DNA from: Candidatus Jordarchaeia archaeon
GTDB lineage: Archaea > Asgardarchaeota > Jordiarchaeia > Jordiarchaeales > Jordiarchaeaceae
Assembly: GCA_018383815.1 (NCBI GenBank)
Contig: JAHAWU010000017.1
Span: 1 to 39,871 of the forward strand
DNA: 39,871 bases
Direction: 5' to 3'
A model generated the notes under the pieces. The model saw only the letters and a list, made by a program, of their open reading frames with translations. It did no database searches and was not told where the DNA came from. This document shows positions 25,168-33,529 of this stretch, in pieces. The position numbers and the translations under genes are program-made. The stretch's first letter is position 1. Each line of letters begins with the position of its first letter.

Positions 25168-26256
25168 TTGCGTAAAATTTCTAAGACGGGGTTTGGGTCA
25201 ATTTTTATTGGTAAACTATCTGAAGGTTGCCAACTCTGCATTCATGGCACCAAATTGGTTTTATTTGTGACTGGTTTATGTGAGCACCCCTCAAGTTGCT
25301 CGTGGTACTGCCCTATTTCGTATGAACGAAAAGGGAGAGATTTTACTTTTGCTAATGAAAGATTAGTCCTAGATGATAGCGATGTAATTAGTGAAGCTAC
25401 CCTTTGTAGTGCGGAGGGAACAGGTATCACAGGTGGCGAACCTCTCCTTGTTTTAGATCGAACTATTCATTATATTAACCTTTTAAAAAATCATTTCGGA
25501 GAAAAGCATCATATCCACCTTTATACAGGTAAGAGACGAATCATCAGGGAGGACATAGAAAAATTAGCTGATGCGGGGCTGGATGAAATACGCTTTCATA
25601 TTTCAACAGAAAAAGAAAGTAAAGTTTTAGCTTCTGTAGATAGTTCTTTGAGTGTTGGTGTTGAAATACCTGCTATACCTGGGAGAATAGAACCTACCAA
25701 GAGATTAATTAAATCACTTGAAAGGTACGAGGTTAATTTTCTAAATATTAATGAGTTGGAATTTAGTGAAACGAATGCTTATCAATTAAAAAAGCGTGGT
25801 TATAGACTTGAAAAAGATAGTATGGTAGCTGTAGAAGGAAGCGAAAATACGGCTATGGATTTACTCGAATGGGCTTTAAGCAATACTGAGTTAAACATCC
25901 ATTACTGCCCATCGAGGTTGAAGGGAGGAGTACAACTTAAGAATAGATTATTAAGACGAGCTAAAAATGTTGCCAAACCTTATGAAAAAGTTACGAGAGA
26001 AGGTCTTTTATTAAAAGGAATAATCACTTTTGATGAGTCGAACAAAGACCTAAATCCGATTTATTCGATTTTCAAGAAGTACAAAATTTCTGACCAGTTA
26101 ATATATTTAAATAAAGAAAAATTTAGAATTGAAACATCTGTTAGAGTGGTAAAAAAGATTGCGGAAGAAGCTAAAAGGAAAGGATTTAAAGTTGGCATTT
26201 TAGAGGAGTACCCAACAGAGCAACCTAGACTAGAAACCGAATATACACCTCTTTAA
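25168..26256 (+). CDS. Radical SAM protein (PflA-related archaeal family) with unusual cysteine spacing
   Basis: 362 residues. The N-terminal GCQLCIHGTKLVLFVTGLC...CSWYCPIS follows the archaeal family related to pyruvate-formate-lyase activases. Cysteines are at 21, 24, 38, 44 and 48. Ligands for the SAM cluster would be 38-44-48, spacing C-x5-C-x3-C instead of C-x3-C-x2-C. ITGGEPLL (about 89-96) is the SAM-amino-group motif, and the TIM-barrel strands LYTGK and EIRFHIST follow. The C-terminal 60 residues are basic. TTG start just after GGTGAT. Translated with the nucleotidyltransferase. Reaction unknown. Confidence 0.87.
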   Translation: MRKISKTGFGSIFIGKLSEGCQLCIHGTKLVLFVTGLCEHPSSCSWYCPISYERKGRDFTFANERLVLDDSDVISEATLCSAEGTGITGGEPLLVLDRTIHYINLLKNHFGEKHHIHLYTGKRRIIREDIEKLADAGLDEIRFHISTEKESKVLASVDSSLSVGVEIPAIPGRIEPTKRLIKSLERYEVNFLNINELEFSETNAYQLKKRGYRLEKDSMVAVEGSENTAMDLLEWALSNTELNIHYCPSRLKGGVQLKNRLLRRAKNVAKPYEKVTREGLLLKGIITFDESNKDLNPIYSIFKKYKISDQLIYLNKEKFRIETSVRVVKKIAEEAKRKGFKVGILEEYPTEQPRLETEYTPL

Positions 26257-26300
26257 CTAGTATACATTCAGCAATTTACATAAAAGCTATTTCTAAATAG

Positions 26301-27428
26301 TTATTCAGCTAGATGTTCAGCAAGAGGAAATCTTAAAATTGCGGCAATTCCCCCAAATGCTCGGAGCCGCTCTCCAGCTCTGTGCAACGTACTTATTATA
26401 TGGATTTTTCCACCCATGTGCTCTGATTGACGTAAAAGTTCATCATACTTCTCTCTTTCCTCAACATTAGCGGTTCTTAACTTTTCGTCGGTTATAAGTA
26501 ATTTATCTACGGCTCCCTGTAACACAGCCCTTTCAACCGCCTTATTTCCATACACAACCCGTTTATCATCTTTAGATAAATGTATGAAAAATTCTTCTAG
26601 GAGCTGTGAGTCTTTTACAACCTTGCTCTCTTCCAAGATTTTTGCAGCTATCCCTCTGTTGATAGCCTCGTAAATTCCATTTATACCTCCATAACTCGAA
26701 CTCTCAAGTACTAAATTATCCTTTAGCACTGGTTGTTTACTAATTAAATAATTTAGAAAATTATCTTTTGTAAAACCGGGTCCTACTATTACAATTTTAT
26801 TTATGTCTTGGCCAATCTTAAACTTTTGTGATGCAATAAATTGATTAAGAGCTTTATAGACTTCGCCAAAAAAAGTCCTAATTGCTTCATCATGTTGACT
26901 AACAAACCTTTTTCCCGGTATATTTATGCTAATGTTACTAATGATGTCTACGCTGTAACTATCAATTACTGCTATACTTGCTTCGCCTTCCTCCATTGAA
27001 ATTACAATTATTTTTGTTTCTTCTCTAAGTTTTTCAGATTCACCTATCCGGTCCAGAATATATTTGGGCCATTTACTTTTTATTATTTTAATGGGTGTTC
27101 CGGTTTCTACATTTATTGTATGATACGAACCTCTGGAAACATTTTCTGGTGCACTAGAAATAATTCCTCTCACTCTTAACCTATTAGAATACTTATGAAG
27201 AGCGGCATCCTCTACGGTAATACCCAAGTATACAGGAGTCTTTTCGCCCTTATCCGCTCTTAGAGGTTCGTTGGAACTTCTTATTCGCCTGAAAGTTTTC
27301 GCATAAACAGTGTCGCCTTTTTCTATAATATTATATAAATGCCAGAGGTCGGTGAGCGTTTCAGGTATTAGCTTCATTTCTCCCTTATGCAGCTTGTCTC
27401 TATATACCTTCAAAACTATTCCCTTCAT
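26301..27428 (-). CDS. pelA: mRNA surveillance protein pelota (Dom34)
   Basis: eRF1-like factor that, with aEF1A and ABCE1, splits ribosomes stalled on mRNA. Domain 1 (about 1-125; GEMKLIPETLTDLWHLYNII and VYLGITVEDAALHKYSNRLRVRGII), domain 2 (about 130-265; KIVIVGPGFTKDNFLNYL) and domain 3 (about 266-375; DKRVVYGNKAVERAVLQGAV and RAGERLRAFGGIAAILRF). No GGQ motif, as expected. 375 residues. Converges with the radical SAM gene. Confidence 0.95.
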   Translation of the reverse strand: MKGIVLKVYRDKLHKGEMKLIPETLTDLWHLYNIIEKGDTVYAKTFRRIRSSNEPLRADKGEKTPVYLGITVEDAALHKYSNRLRVRGIISSAPENVSRGSYHTINVETGTPIKIIKSKWPKYILDRIGESEKLREETKIIVISMEEGEASIAVIDSYSVDIISNISINIPGKRFVSQHDEAIRTFFGEVYKALNQFIASQKFKIGQDINKIVIVGPGFTKDNFLNYLISKQPVLKDNLVLESSSYGGINGIYEAINRGIAAKILEESKVVKDSQLLEEFFIHLSKDDKRVVYGNKAVERAVLQGAVDKLLITDEKLRTANVEEREKYDELLRQSEHMGGKIHIISTLHRAGERLRAFGGIAAILRFPLAEHLAE

Positions 27429-27710
27429 AATCTATAGTTCTATACATACCGAGGAACCCATGAACAACGAGTACGATAATATCACTATTTTTGAATCATT
27501 CCCGATTTTGATGAACGTTGTAAACACGTACAAATCCCTTCTTGATGGATTTGAGTATTTTTAGTAGAGTTGCAAAGACACCTTATAATCACGTCTTCTG
27601 TTTTTAACAAGCCGTAATAACATAGTTTTAGTATTAAGGGACACATAATTATTCAAGTTTGCAAAATCTGGAAAACTTGGCATGTTTGAATAATGATCGC
27701 AATTTATTAT

Positions 27711-28871
27711 TCAATCGTAGTTATCTTTACCTCCCTGTTCTAGTAGTTTTCTGGCTCTCTCTTCTAGAATGGATGCAGGGATATCTGTTAGTGTTATGAC
27801 TGTTCTTCTACCTCGTTTGAGATTTTTCACTACTGCATTAAATAATCCTATATCTGCAAGAACTCTGATGTAGTTTCTGAAATTTCTTGTGGATCTTGGG
27901 GAAGTTTGGTATTCCTCACAAACGATACGGTACTGTTCATATGCCTTATGAATTGGTACTGCGACTTCATATTTTAGGGCGGTGGCTGTTGATAGTGCTG
28001 CGATTAGTTCGTGTCTATGTAAACCTCGTAGTATTTCCGGAGAAGTTTCGGGGTAAACTTCATTTTTCGCAATCCGTATCATCTCGGGGGTTATTTTTTT
28101 GTCTTCACTTTTTTCAGCTAAGTATCCTGCATGCCGCAAAATTTCTATTCCATGGCGAGCATTTCCAGTTTCGCTTGCTATCTTTGCAACCATATTACAA
28201 TTTTCTCGAGAAAGTACGCCCTCATAGAAACTTAGAGACGCTCTGTAGGCAAGTATCTCCTGTAATTCTTGCTCCGTGTATCTTAAAAATTCTATTACAG
28301 AGTGAACATCTTCTATTAGGTGGGGGTATAGGTGTGCTACCCAATCCTCTGGCCTACTGATAATCAAAGTGCTTACCAACGCGTTTCCATATCCAAAATA
28401 CTCCGCACTGCGAATTAAGCCGTGTATTGCTTCCCCGCCTAGGAGTTTGGCATCATCTAGAGCAATTATAAGACGAGTATTTTCCCTCCTAAGTCTGTCA
28501 TTTAATTCAATTATTAATTCGTTTCCAGTTATTCCCATAACTGGCACTTTCTTCCAATTTTTCATAATTATCTGTCTTAGAACAGCAGGTAAGGTGCGTA
28601 CAGTACTGCAATACATGTATTCAAAAATTATTTTAGAACCAGACTGTCTAGCCATCTCCTCTATCTTTTGTCCAAACAATTTCGAAGTGGCTGTCTTTCC
28701 GAGACCCGCTTGCCCTACCAAGGCGCTATTTACGCTTACCAGTTTATCTGAAAAAAGTGGACGATAAATACGCATTAAATGTTCCAACTGTTTCTCCCTG
28801 TGGGGAAGTAGGGGAGGTACATACTCGGGGAACAGTGTACTTTCGTCTTTGAACACAGAGGATCTAATCAT
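27711..28871 (-). CDS. Orc1/Cdc6 replication initiator, copy 1
   Basis: AAA+ initiator that binds origin boxes and recruits MCM. The N-terminus has the family segment VFKDESTLFPEYVPPLLPHRE. Walker A is GQAGLGKT (53-60). Walker B reads LIIALDDAKLL (134-144), with Asp-Asp where Asp-Glu is usual, so ATP hydrolysis may be altered. Sensor-2-like GNARHGIEILRHAG is present, and the C-terminal winged helix (about 290-386) includes TSPRSTRNFRNYIRVLADIG. Divergent from copy 2 across 171 bp, the classic arrangement at an archaeal origin. Confidence 0.92.
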   Translation of the reverse strand: MIRSSVFKDESTLFPEYVPPLLPHREKQLEHLMRIYRPLFSDKLVSVNSALVGQAGLGKTATSKLFGQKIEEMARQSGSKIIFEYMYCSTVRTLPAVLRQIIMKNWKKVPVMGITGNELIIELNDRLRRENTRLIIALDDAKLLGGEAIHGLIRSAEYFGYGNALVSTLIISRPEDWVAHLYPHLIEDVHSVIEFLRYTEQELQEILAYRASLSFYEGVLSRENCNMVAKIASETGNARHGIEILRHAGYLAEKSEDKKITPEMIRIAKNEVYPETSPEILRGLHRHELIAALSTATALKYEVAVPIHKAYEQYRIVCEEYQTSPRSTRNFRNYIRVLADIGLFNAVVKNLKRGRRTVITLTDIPASILEERARKLLEQGGKDNYD

Positions 28872-29042
28872 AGTTAACTGTAAACAAGTAACGAAAAATA
28901 AAGATTTTTCACAAAATAACTTTACTTTTAATTAGAATCTTCCAAACAATGTGACAGGGGAAATATTGGAAATGACACATACATAGGATGTTTTATACGA
29001 TTAAGATTATTTTTGTAATACGAAGAATAAAAAAGTTCTGCA
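28872..29042. other. Candidate replication origin between divergent orc1/cdc6 genes
   Basis: 171 bp of AT-rich sequence shared by the two upstream regions. CTTCCAAACAATGTGACAGG followed by GGAAA (about 28939-28963) keeps the TTCCA...GGGG layout of archaeal origin-recognition boxes, with poor match in the middle. An inverted half TTGGAAAT (about 28966) follows, so TTCCAA and TTGGAA flank the G-run. Long A/T runs at 28890-28935 could melt. Context is strong, motif match weak. Confidence 0.4.
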
Positions 29043-30251
29043 ATGGAAGGACAAGCGGTGTCTAATATAGTGGAAGATGAGTTAAGCCGCCCATCATCGA
29101 TATTTAAGGATGAATCTAAACTATCTATTGATTATGTCCCAGAGCACCTTCCACATAGAGAGAACGAGTTAAAACAACTTGCCCTCATTTTCAAAGTGGT
29201 CTTAGAGAGGCCGGGAAATAGTCAAAAGGTTATTATTACAGGAAATATAGGTACTGGGAAAACTGCTTTAGCTAAAAATTTTGGAAGCCAAATTGTGGCT
29301 ATAGCAAACAGAAGGGGGATTAATATTCATTACATTCACATAAACTGTAGACGTGAGAGAACCAGTTTCACCATTCTCAACAAAATAGTCAAAACATTCA
29401 ATCCAAACATACCTAGACGAGGATTTTCCACAGAAGAACTGTTTCAAATTATGAAGGAAAATTTAGAAGAAAAAGATGCAAATGTCATTCTCACCCTTGA
29501 TGAGTTAGACTTTTTATTGAGAAGAGAGGGAGAGGAGCTTTTATACTCCCTAGTTAGACTTTTTGACGAGCAACTGAATGCGGTTCAGCGTCTCTCACTT
29601 ATAGGAATAATGAGAAGCGAAGAACTATTTAGGAGTCTGGATTTAAGTATCATCAGCAGTCTACAAAAAAATATTATTCGCCTAAGGGAATACACCGCAG
29701 ATCAGCTTGAAACCATTCTGAGTGAACGTGTCAAAGAAGCATTTCATGTAGGTACTATAACTGATGAAGAAATAAAATTTATTGCGGATATAGCGGCAAA
29801 ACAAGGAGACGCTAGATATGCTTTAGAGATTTTATGGCGCGCGGGAAAAATTGCTGATGCGCAAGGCATAACACGTATTTTGCCTGAGCATATAAGAGAA
29901 GCCAAATCAGAGATTTACCCTGTTATTCGAAAAGATGTTCTACGAGATTTGCCCTTTCAACACAAAGCGTTATTATTAGCAATTTCAAGAACGCTTACCA
30001 AAGAAAGGGCATATGTAACAACAAGTGAAATAGAGAAAGTATACAAAATTGTATGTGAAGAGTATAATATTAGACCTAGAAGACATACTCAGTTCTGGGG
30101 ATTTCTTAAGGAATTAGAAAAGCAGGGAATTATTACTACAGAAATCTCTGGGAATGGAATGAAGGGCAAAACAACACTCATAAGTTTGCCAGATATTCCC
30201 ACTTCGATTTTAGAACAAGAGATATTGAATTTATTAGAGGGGGTTAGATGA
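29043..30251 (+). CDS. Orc1/Cdc6 replication initiator, copy 2
   Basis: 402 residues. Shares IFKDESKLSIDYVPEHLPHRE with copy 1. Walker A GNIGTGKT (67-74), a standard Walker B VILTLDELDFLL (148-159), sensor-2 GDARYALEILWRAG, and the C-terminal winged helix (about 310-402; RPRRHTQFWGFLKELEKQG). Its intact DE Walker B contrasts with copy 1. The stop codon overlaps the next gene's start (ATGA), so a wHTH protein is translated with it. Probably paralogous to copy 1 and specialised. Confidence 0.93.
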   Translation: MEGQAVSNIVEDELSRPSSIFKDESKLSIDYVPEHLPHRENELKQLALIFKVVLERPGNSQKVIITGNIGTGKTALAKNFGSQIVAIANRRGINIHYIHINCRRERTSFTILNKIVKTFNPNIPRRGFSTEELFQIMKENLEEKDANVILTLDELDFLLRREGEELLYSLVRLFDEQLNAVQRLSLIGIMRSEELFRSLDLSIISSLQKNIIRLREYTADQLETILSERVKEAFHVGTITDEEIKFIADIAAKQGDARYALEILWRAGKIADAQGITRILPEHIREAKSEIYPVIRKDVLRDLPFQHKALLLAISRTLTKERAYVTTSEIEKVYKIVCEEYNIRPRRHTQFWGFLKELEKQGIITTEISGNGMKGKTTLISLPDIPTSILEQEILNLLEGVR

Positions 30252-30619
30252 AAAGAGAAATCGAAACAATTGAGGAAAATTCTCTAGAACAAATTTTTTC
30301 TTCAAAAGGTCGCATAAAAATAGTCAAAGTCCTTGCCCGCGAGGAAGAACTAAACATATCCGAAATAGCAAAACGTGCAAATCTCAACTATTCTACCACC
30401 AACCAGCACCTAGACTTTCTAGAAAAAGCAGGGCTGGTTCAAGAGAAGATATTTGGAAGAATAAGGATATTTAGATTCAGAATAGAAAACATAAAAGCGC
30501 AAGCAATCAAGAATTTATTCGATATTTGGGAAGGCAACAAAACAATAGCAGAAGATTATAAAAGGAACTCAATAATTCACTCATACACGCCGAAAAAATC
30601 CACAGCATACATAGATTAA
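30248..30619 (+). CDS. ArsR-like winged-helix transcription regulator coupled to orc1/cdc6
   Basis: 123 residues. The winged helix at about 12-75 is GRIKIVKVLAREEELNISEI...NLNYSTTNQHLDFLEKAGLV followed by a wing. The C-terminal 45 residues are basic and helical. No metal-binding cysteines, so it is not a classical metal sensor. It overlaps orc1/cdc6 copy 2 by four bases, implying translational coupling; it may control the initiator operon or bind near the origin (inference). Confidence 0.85.
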   Translation: MKREIETIEENSLEQIFSSKGRIKIVKVLAREEELNISEIAKRANLNYSTTNQHLDFLEKAGLVQEKIFGRIRIFRFRIENIKAQAIKNLFDIWEGNKTIAEDYKRNSIIHSYTPKKSTAYID

Positions 30620-32105
30620 ATTAAAAATATATTCAAATAACGCGAAGTACTTCTCACATTTATGAGGCTTTATGAGAGAACGCATTCCTGAGATCTAGAA
30701 CTCGCATTGTATTTTACTCTGGATTAGACAAAATTAGTAATATCCCCCCTTTTAGAACCTCTTCGCTGAGCCCAGATACTTTTTCTACACGCGTGTGGGT
30801 GCTACACTCTTTTAAATTAACGGCTTCTCCTGCATTTACTCCTTAGGTGGGAAAATGCTTAGTTCAGCATGAGGCTTTCCCTAGAAGCTCATTCTTCACG
30901 TGACTAACCTGTTACCTGCTGATAGCACTTACCTCCTACGGAAGAAAAGCAACTTGGTAGCTGATATGGGCGCCAAACCCCGAACATATCACAAGCAGGG
31001 AGTAACTCTCAAGAGGAAAGGATGCAAAGCATAAGCGGACCCTGCATTCCAACTTCATAGACGAACGCAGTTACGGCTCAGAAGATCCCCCACGTTCAAC
31101 CACCAAAACCACCTTTTTGCTCTTCAAGAAGAGCTATTCTAAGTCCTCGCGGAAGAAGTAAGATTACACATGAAGCTGGAGCTTTTGCAAAGGATGCATG
31201 ACTGCAATTTTGAAGAGACTCTACCAACAGAAACATCTGAAAAGAAATAACCCTTATGGAAGCATGTAACACATGATTTTATTCCATCCACGGCCATTAA
31301 ATTGAATACTTTTATATTCCCCATTGATACCTTTTATACTGGGTGATGAGCAGAAGGACGGCTGCCGGTGCCTCATGGCGCTGAGGAAATCCATCCATCA
31401 TGTGGGACTCGAGCACTGTAAAGTGCAGGCTGAGAAGCCTGGCAATGGAGCAGAAATCCTGCGAATTAAGGACTGCAAACGATACACCCATCTGAAGGAT
31501 GACAATGATACGGCCTTTGAACATAAAAATTAAAACATTGGAATATGTTTAAAAGCAAACCGCTGAGGATTCAGATGGAATTGTTGAAACGGCCACCCTC
31601 GAGGATGCAAGTCCAAATAGGCTACCCATGATTCCCACAAGAGGTAGCGGGTAGGACGCTAAGCTGAATGCCGTCAAGAGATTAAATGGTAACATTTATC
31701 TTTTAACAGAAGATGGATTACTCTCTGCACATCACCCCCAAACTCCATTGTTTCCTCATCCTGCTGTAAAGAGGATCTTTATGGTTTGTCCAAGCGTTTT
31801 AGCGTTTCAACTTTTTAATAAATAAGCCCAGTACATCTACAAATCTGATTCTCACAAAAGTTTTCTTTAATACCTACAATGATTGTACGGTTGCTTTTCA
31901 ACTCTTCACTTGCTGTAAATGTTCAAGCAGAACCAATATGGAATGAGTTCTCCGCAAACTCGCCAGAAAATATTTATGAATAGGTTGAAGGTAACTGTTC
32001 GGAATAGTGTTTTATTCATTATAATCGATGGTTATAAAATATCTTAGATACCAATCCATCCTGTCGGTCCAACTTGCACTAGAACGTTTTGCGCCCAGTA
32101 TTTGT
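30620..32105. other. 1.49-kb gene-free stretch with atypical composition
   Basis: The longest gap in the window. Much of 30750-31750 looks richer in G+C than its surroundings and lacks the purine bias of local genes. ORF-track entries here are short (61-70 codons) and antisense to one another. No tRNA, rRNA, RNase P conserved block, CRISPR or terminal inverted repeats were found. Coding-like pieces at 31324-31833 are listed separately. Confidence 0.5.
31324..31833 (+). pseudogene. Possible decayed gene in two frames
   Basis: The frame at 31324-31533 (ALRKSIHHVGLEHCKVQAEK and onward) ends at a stop. A second frame from about 31553 reads QTAEDSDGIVETATLEDASP, then TAG, then DAKLNAVKRLNGNIYLLTED to TAA 31831-31833. 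Residue patterns look protein-like, but no start, ribosome-binding site or family supports an intact gene. It could be chance in a GC-richer segment. Confidence 0.25.
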
Positions 32106-32606
32106 TTAGAAAAGATACTGATTTTGAATTTTTATTATCTCTGTACTGTCTACCGCTCTAGAATACTTTTCTAAGAGTTCTTCATTAAGTCTAATGAAGT
32201 TCAGGCCCCATTTAAAGAGGCTAAGGATTTCTTTTGCCTCTTCTTTGTGATTAGTTATGTAAAGCGCAGCTGCGAAGGCCTCCGCACTACTTAATTTTGT
32301 TGGCTTGCCATAGTTTATCGGGTTAGCTGCTACCAAATAGGGCAAAGCCCGTTTTACTCCCTTTATCCTATCAAAAACCCCTTCGATCAATTTCCATGAG
32401 CAGTCTATGACGGTAAGTCCCCCCTTAACTATGTATTTATCATCTTGTGGTGATATTGCCTTTAAAGCGAAGGGGTCAAGTATTAAACTACCTCTAGGTA
32501 TCTCGGCCAAACGACTTATCAGCCTTACTTTATTGAATCTAGCTAATTTTAAGCCAGTGCATAAATGTGGTGCGCATTGTTTAGCATTGTACAAATACAA
32601 TTTCAT
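32106..32606 (-). CDS. tsr3: 18S/16S rRNA aminocarboxypropyltransferase Tsr3
   Basis: SPOUT-like enzyme that transfers the aminocarboxypropyl group of SAM to a modified pseudouridine or uridine in the small-subunit rRNA. Family segments are MKLYLYNAKQCAPHLCTG (N-terminus), LILDPFALKAISPQD, LTVIDCSWKLIEGVF and LPYLVAANPINYGKPTKLSSAEAFAAALYI. I use ATG 32606 (MKLYLYN, matching the family's N-terminus) rather than the ORF-track start 42 codons upstream. 166 residues, normal. Divergent from the Lrp-like gene. Confidence 0.93.
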   Translation of the reverse strand: MKLYLYNAKQCAPHLCTGLKLARFNKVRLISRLAEIPRGSLILDPFALKAISPQDDKYIVKGGLTVIDCSWKLIEGVFDRIKGVKRALPYLVAANPINYGKPTKLSSAEAFAAALYITNHKEEAKEILSLFKWGLNFIRLNEELLEKYSRAVDSTEIIKIQNQYLF

Positions 32607-32819
32607 TTTTACCCACTGGTTCATCGAAATTTTTAGATTTATTTTATTAAAATAACTCGACAACTTAATTATTTTAACTGTAACATAATTGTTTTTCTTG
32701 GAAATCAATAATAACCCGTCATTGATTAGCATTTTGGTTTAGTTGCTTTTGCATTAAATATAAGTACCTTAATGTAATAATAATTGTTAACTGAAAATTA
32801 TACGCGTGGTGATGCTATT

Positions 32820-33059
32820 TTGCCTATAGCTTTTGTTTTAATCAACACGGAACCCGCTAATGAGGAGAAGGTTCTTAAAGCAGTTTCTAAAATTGAGGGC
32901 ATAGAGGAAGCGTATATCCTATATGGGGTATATGACATTCTAGCGAAAATTAAAACCGAATCTATGGAAAATTTGAAACAAACAATTATATGGCAGATTC
33001 GAAAAATCGAAGGCGTTGTTTCAACCCTCACACTTATTGTGGCTGAGGAAGGAGACTAA
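32820..33059 (+). CDS. Stand-alone Lrp/AsnC ligand-binding (RAM) domain protein
   Basis: 79 residues from a TTG six bases after GGTGAT; the ORF track starts 12 codons earlier without support. It is the alpha/beta ligand-binding domain of Lrp/AsnC regulators (PIAFVLINTEPANEEKVLKAV, GIEEAYILYGVYDILAKI, IRKIEGVVSTLTLIV) without the DNA-binding HTH. Such proteins form ring oligomers that bind amino acids and may modulate full-length Lrp proteins. The ligand cannot be told. Confidence 0.9.
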   Translation: MPIAFVLINTEPANEEKVLKAVSKIEGIEEAYILYGVYDILAKIKTESMENLKQTIIWQIRKIEGVVSTLTLIVAEEGD

Positions 33060-33268
33060 ACACTGATTACCGCTTTTTTCATTTATTACCCGCGCCTATC
33101 TAATGTAGGAATAATCGTTTACCATTATTCTTTTTATTATTAAACTAGTTTCTAAAATTCTAATAAGAAAAACTCTATTTACTCTTATTAACAAAACAAC
33201 CTTCTAATATCGCTTTTAATCTATGGAAAATTTATAAATTGTAGGGCTATTTTATAGCAAGAGAAAAA

Positions 33269-33529
33269 ATGGACAATTCAAAAATATGTGAAATTTGTGA
33301 AGAAGATGTGATAGTATCAGAATGCTACTTGTGTAAAAGGCGGGTTTGTGCGAACTGCCTATCACAAAGTATTTGTGTTATCTGTAATGACACCTTATGT
33401 ACCAATTGCAGAAAACAGTTATCCGATAGAGCGTGTAATATCTGTGGTTCATTGGTTTGCGAGGATTGCAGTGTTAAAATAAATGAAGAAATTATTTGTT
33501 TAAATTGTAACCCTAAGAGGCGTTTCTAG
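33269..33529 (+). CDS. Cysteine-rich multi-zinc-knuckle protein
   Basis: 86 residues with about eight C-x2-C pairs spaced 8-13 residues apart (CEIC, CYLC, CANC, CVIC, CTNC, CNIC, CEDC, CLNC), enough for about four zinc ions. The cross-brace-like spacing recalls B-box/RING folds, but no exact family fits. It ends in NPKRRF. The next gene, tiaS, begins at the base after its stop, so the two are surely co-translated. A tRNA-related or binding role is inferred from that only. Confidence 0.85.
   Translation: MDNSKICEICEEDVIVSECYLCKRRVCANCLSQSICVICNDTLCTNCRKQLSDRACNICGSLVCEDCSVKINEEIICLNCNPKRRF

Noticed and set aside
27640-27710. ATTATTCAA / TTGAATAAT inverted repeat downstream of orc1/cdc6 copy 1 as an origin element or IS end
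   Set aside because: Only 9 bp of A/T-rich sequence with no target duplication; it could be a transcription-end hairpin or chance.
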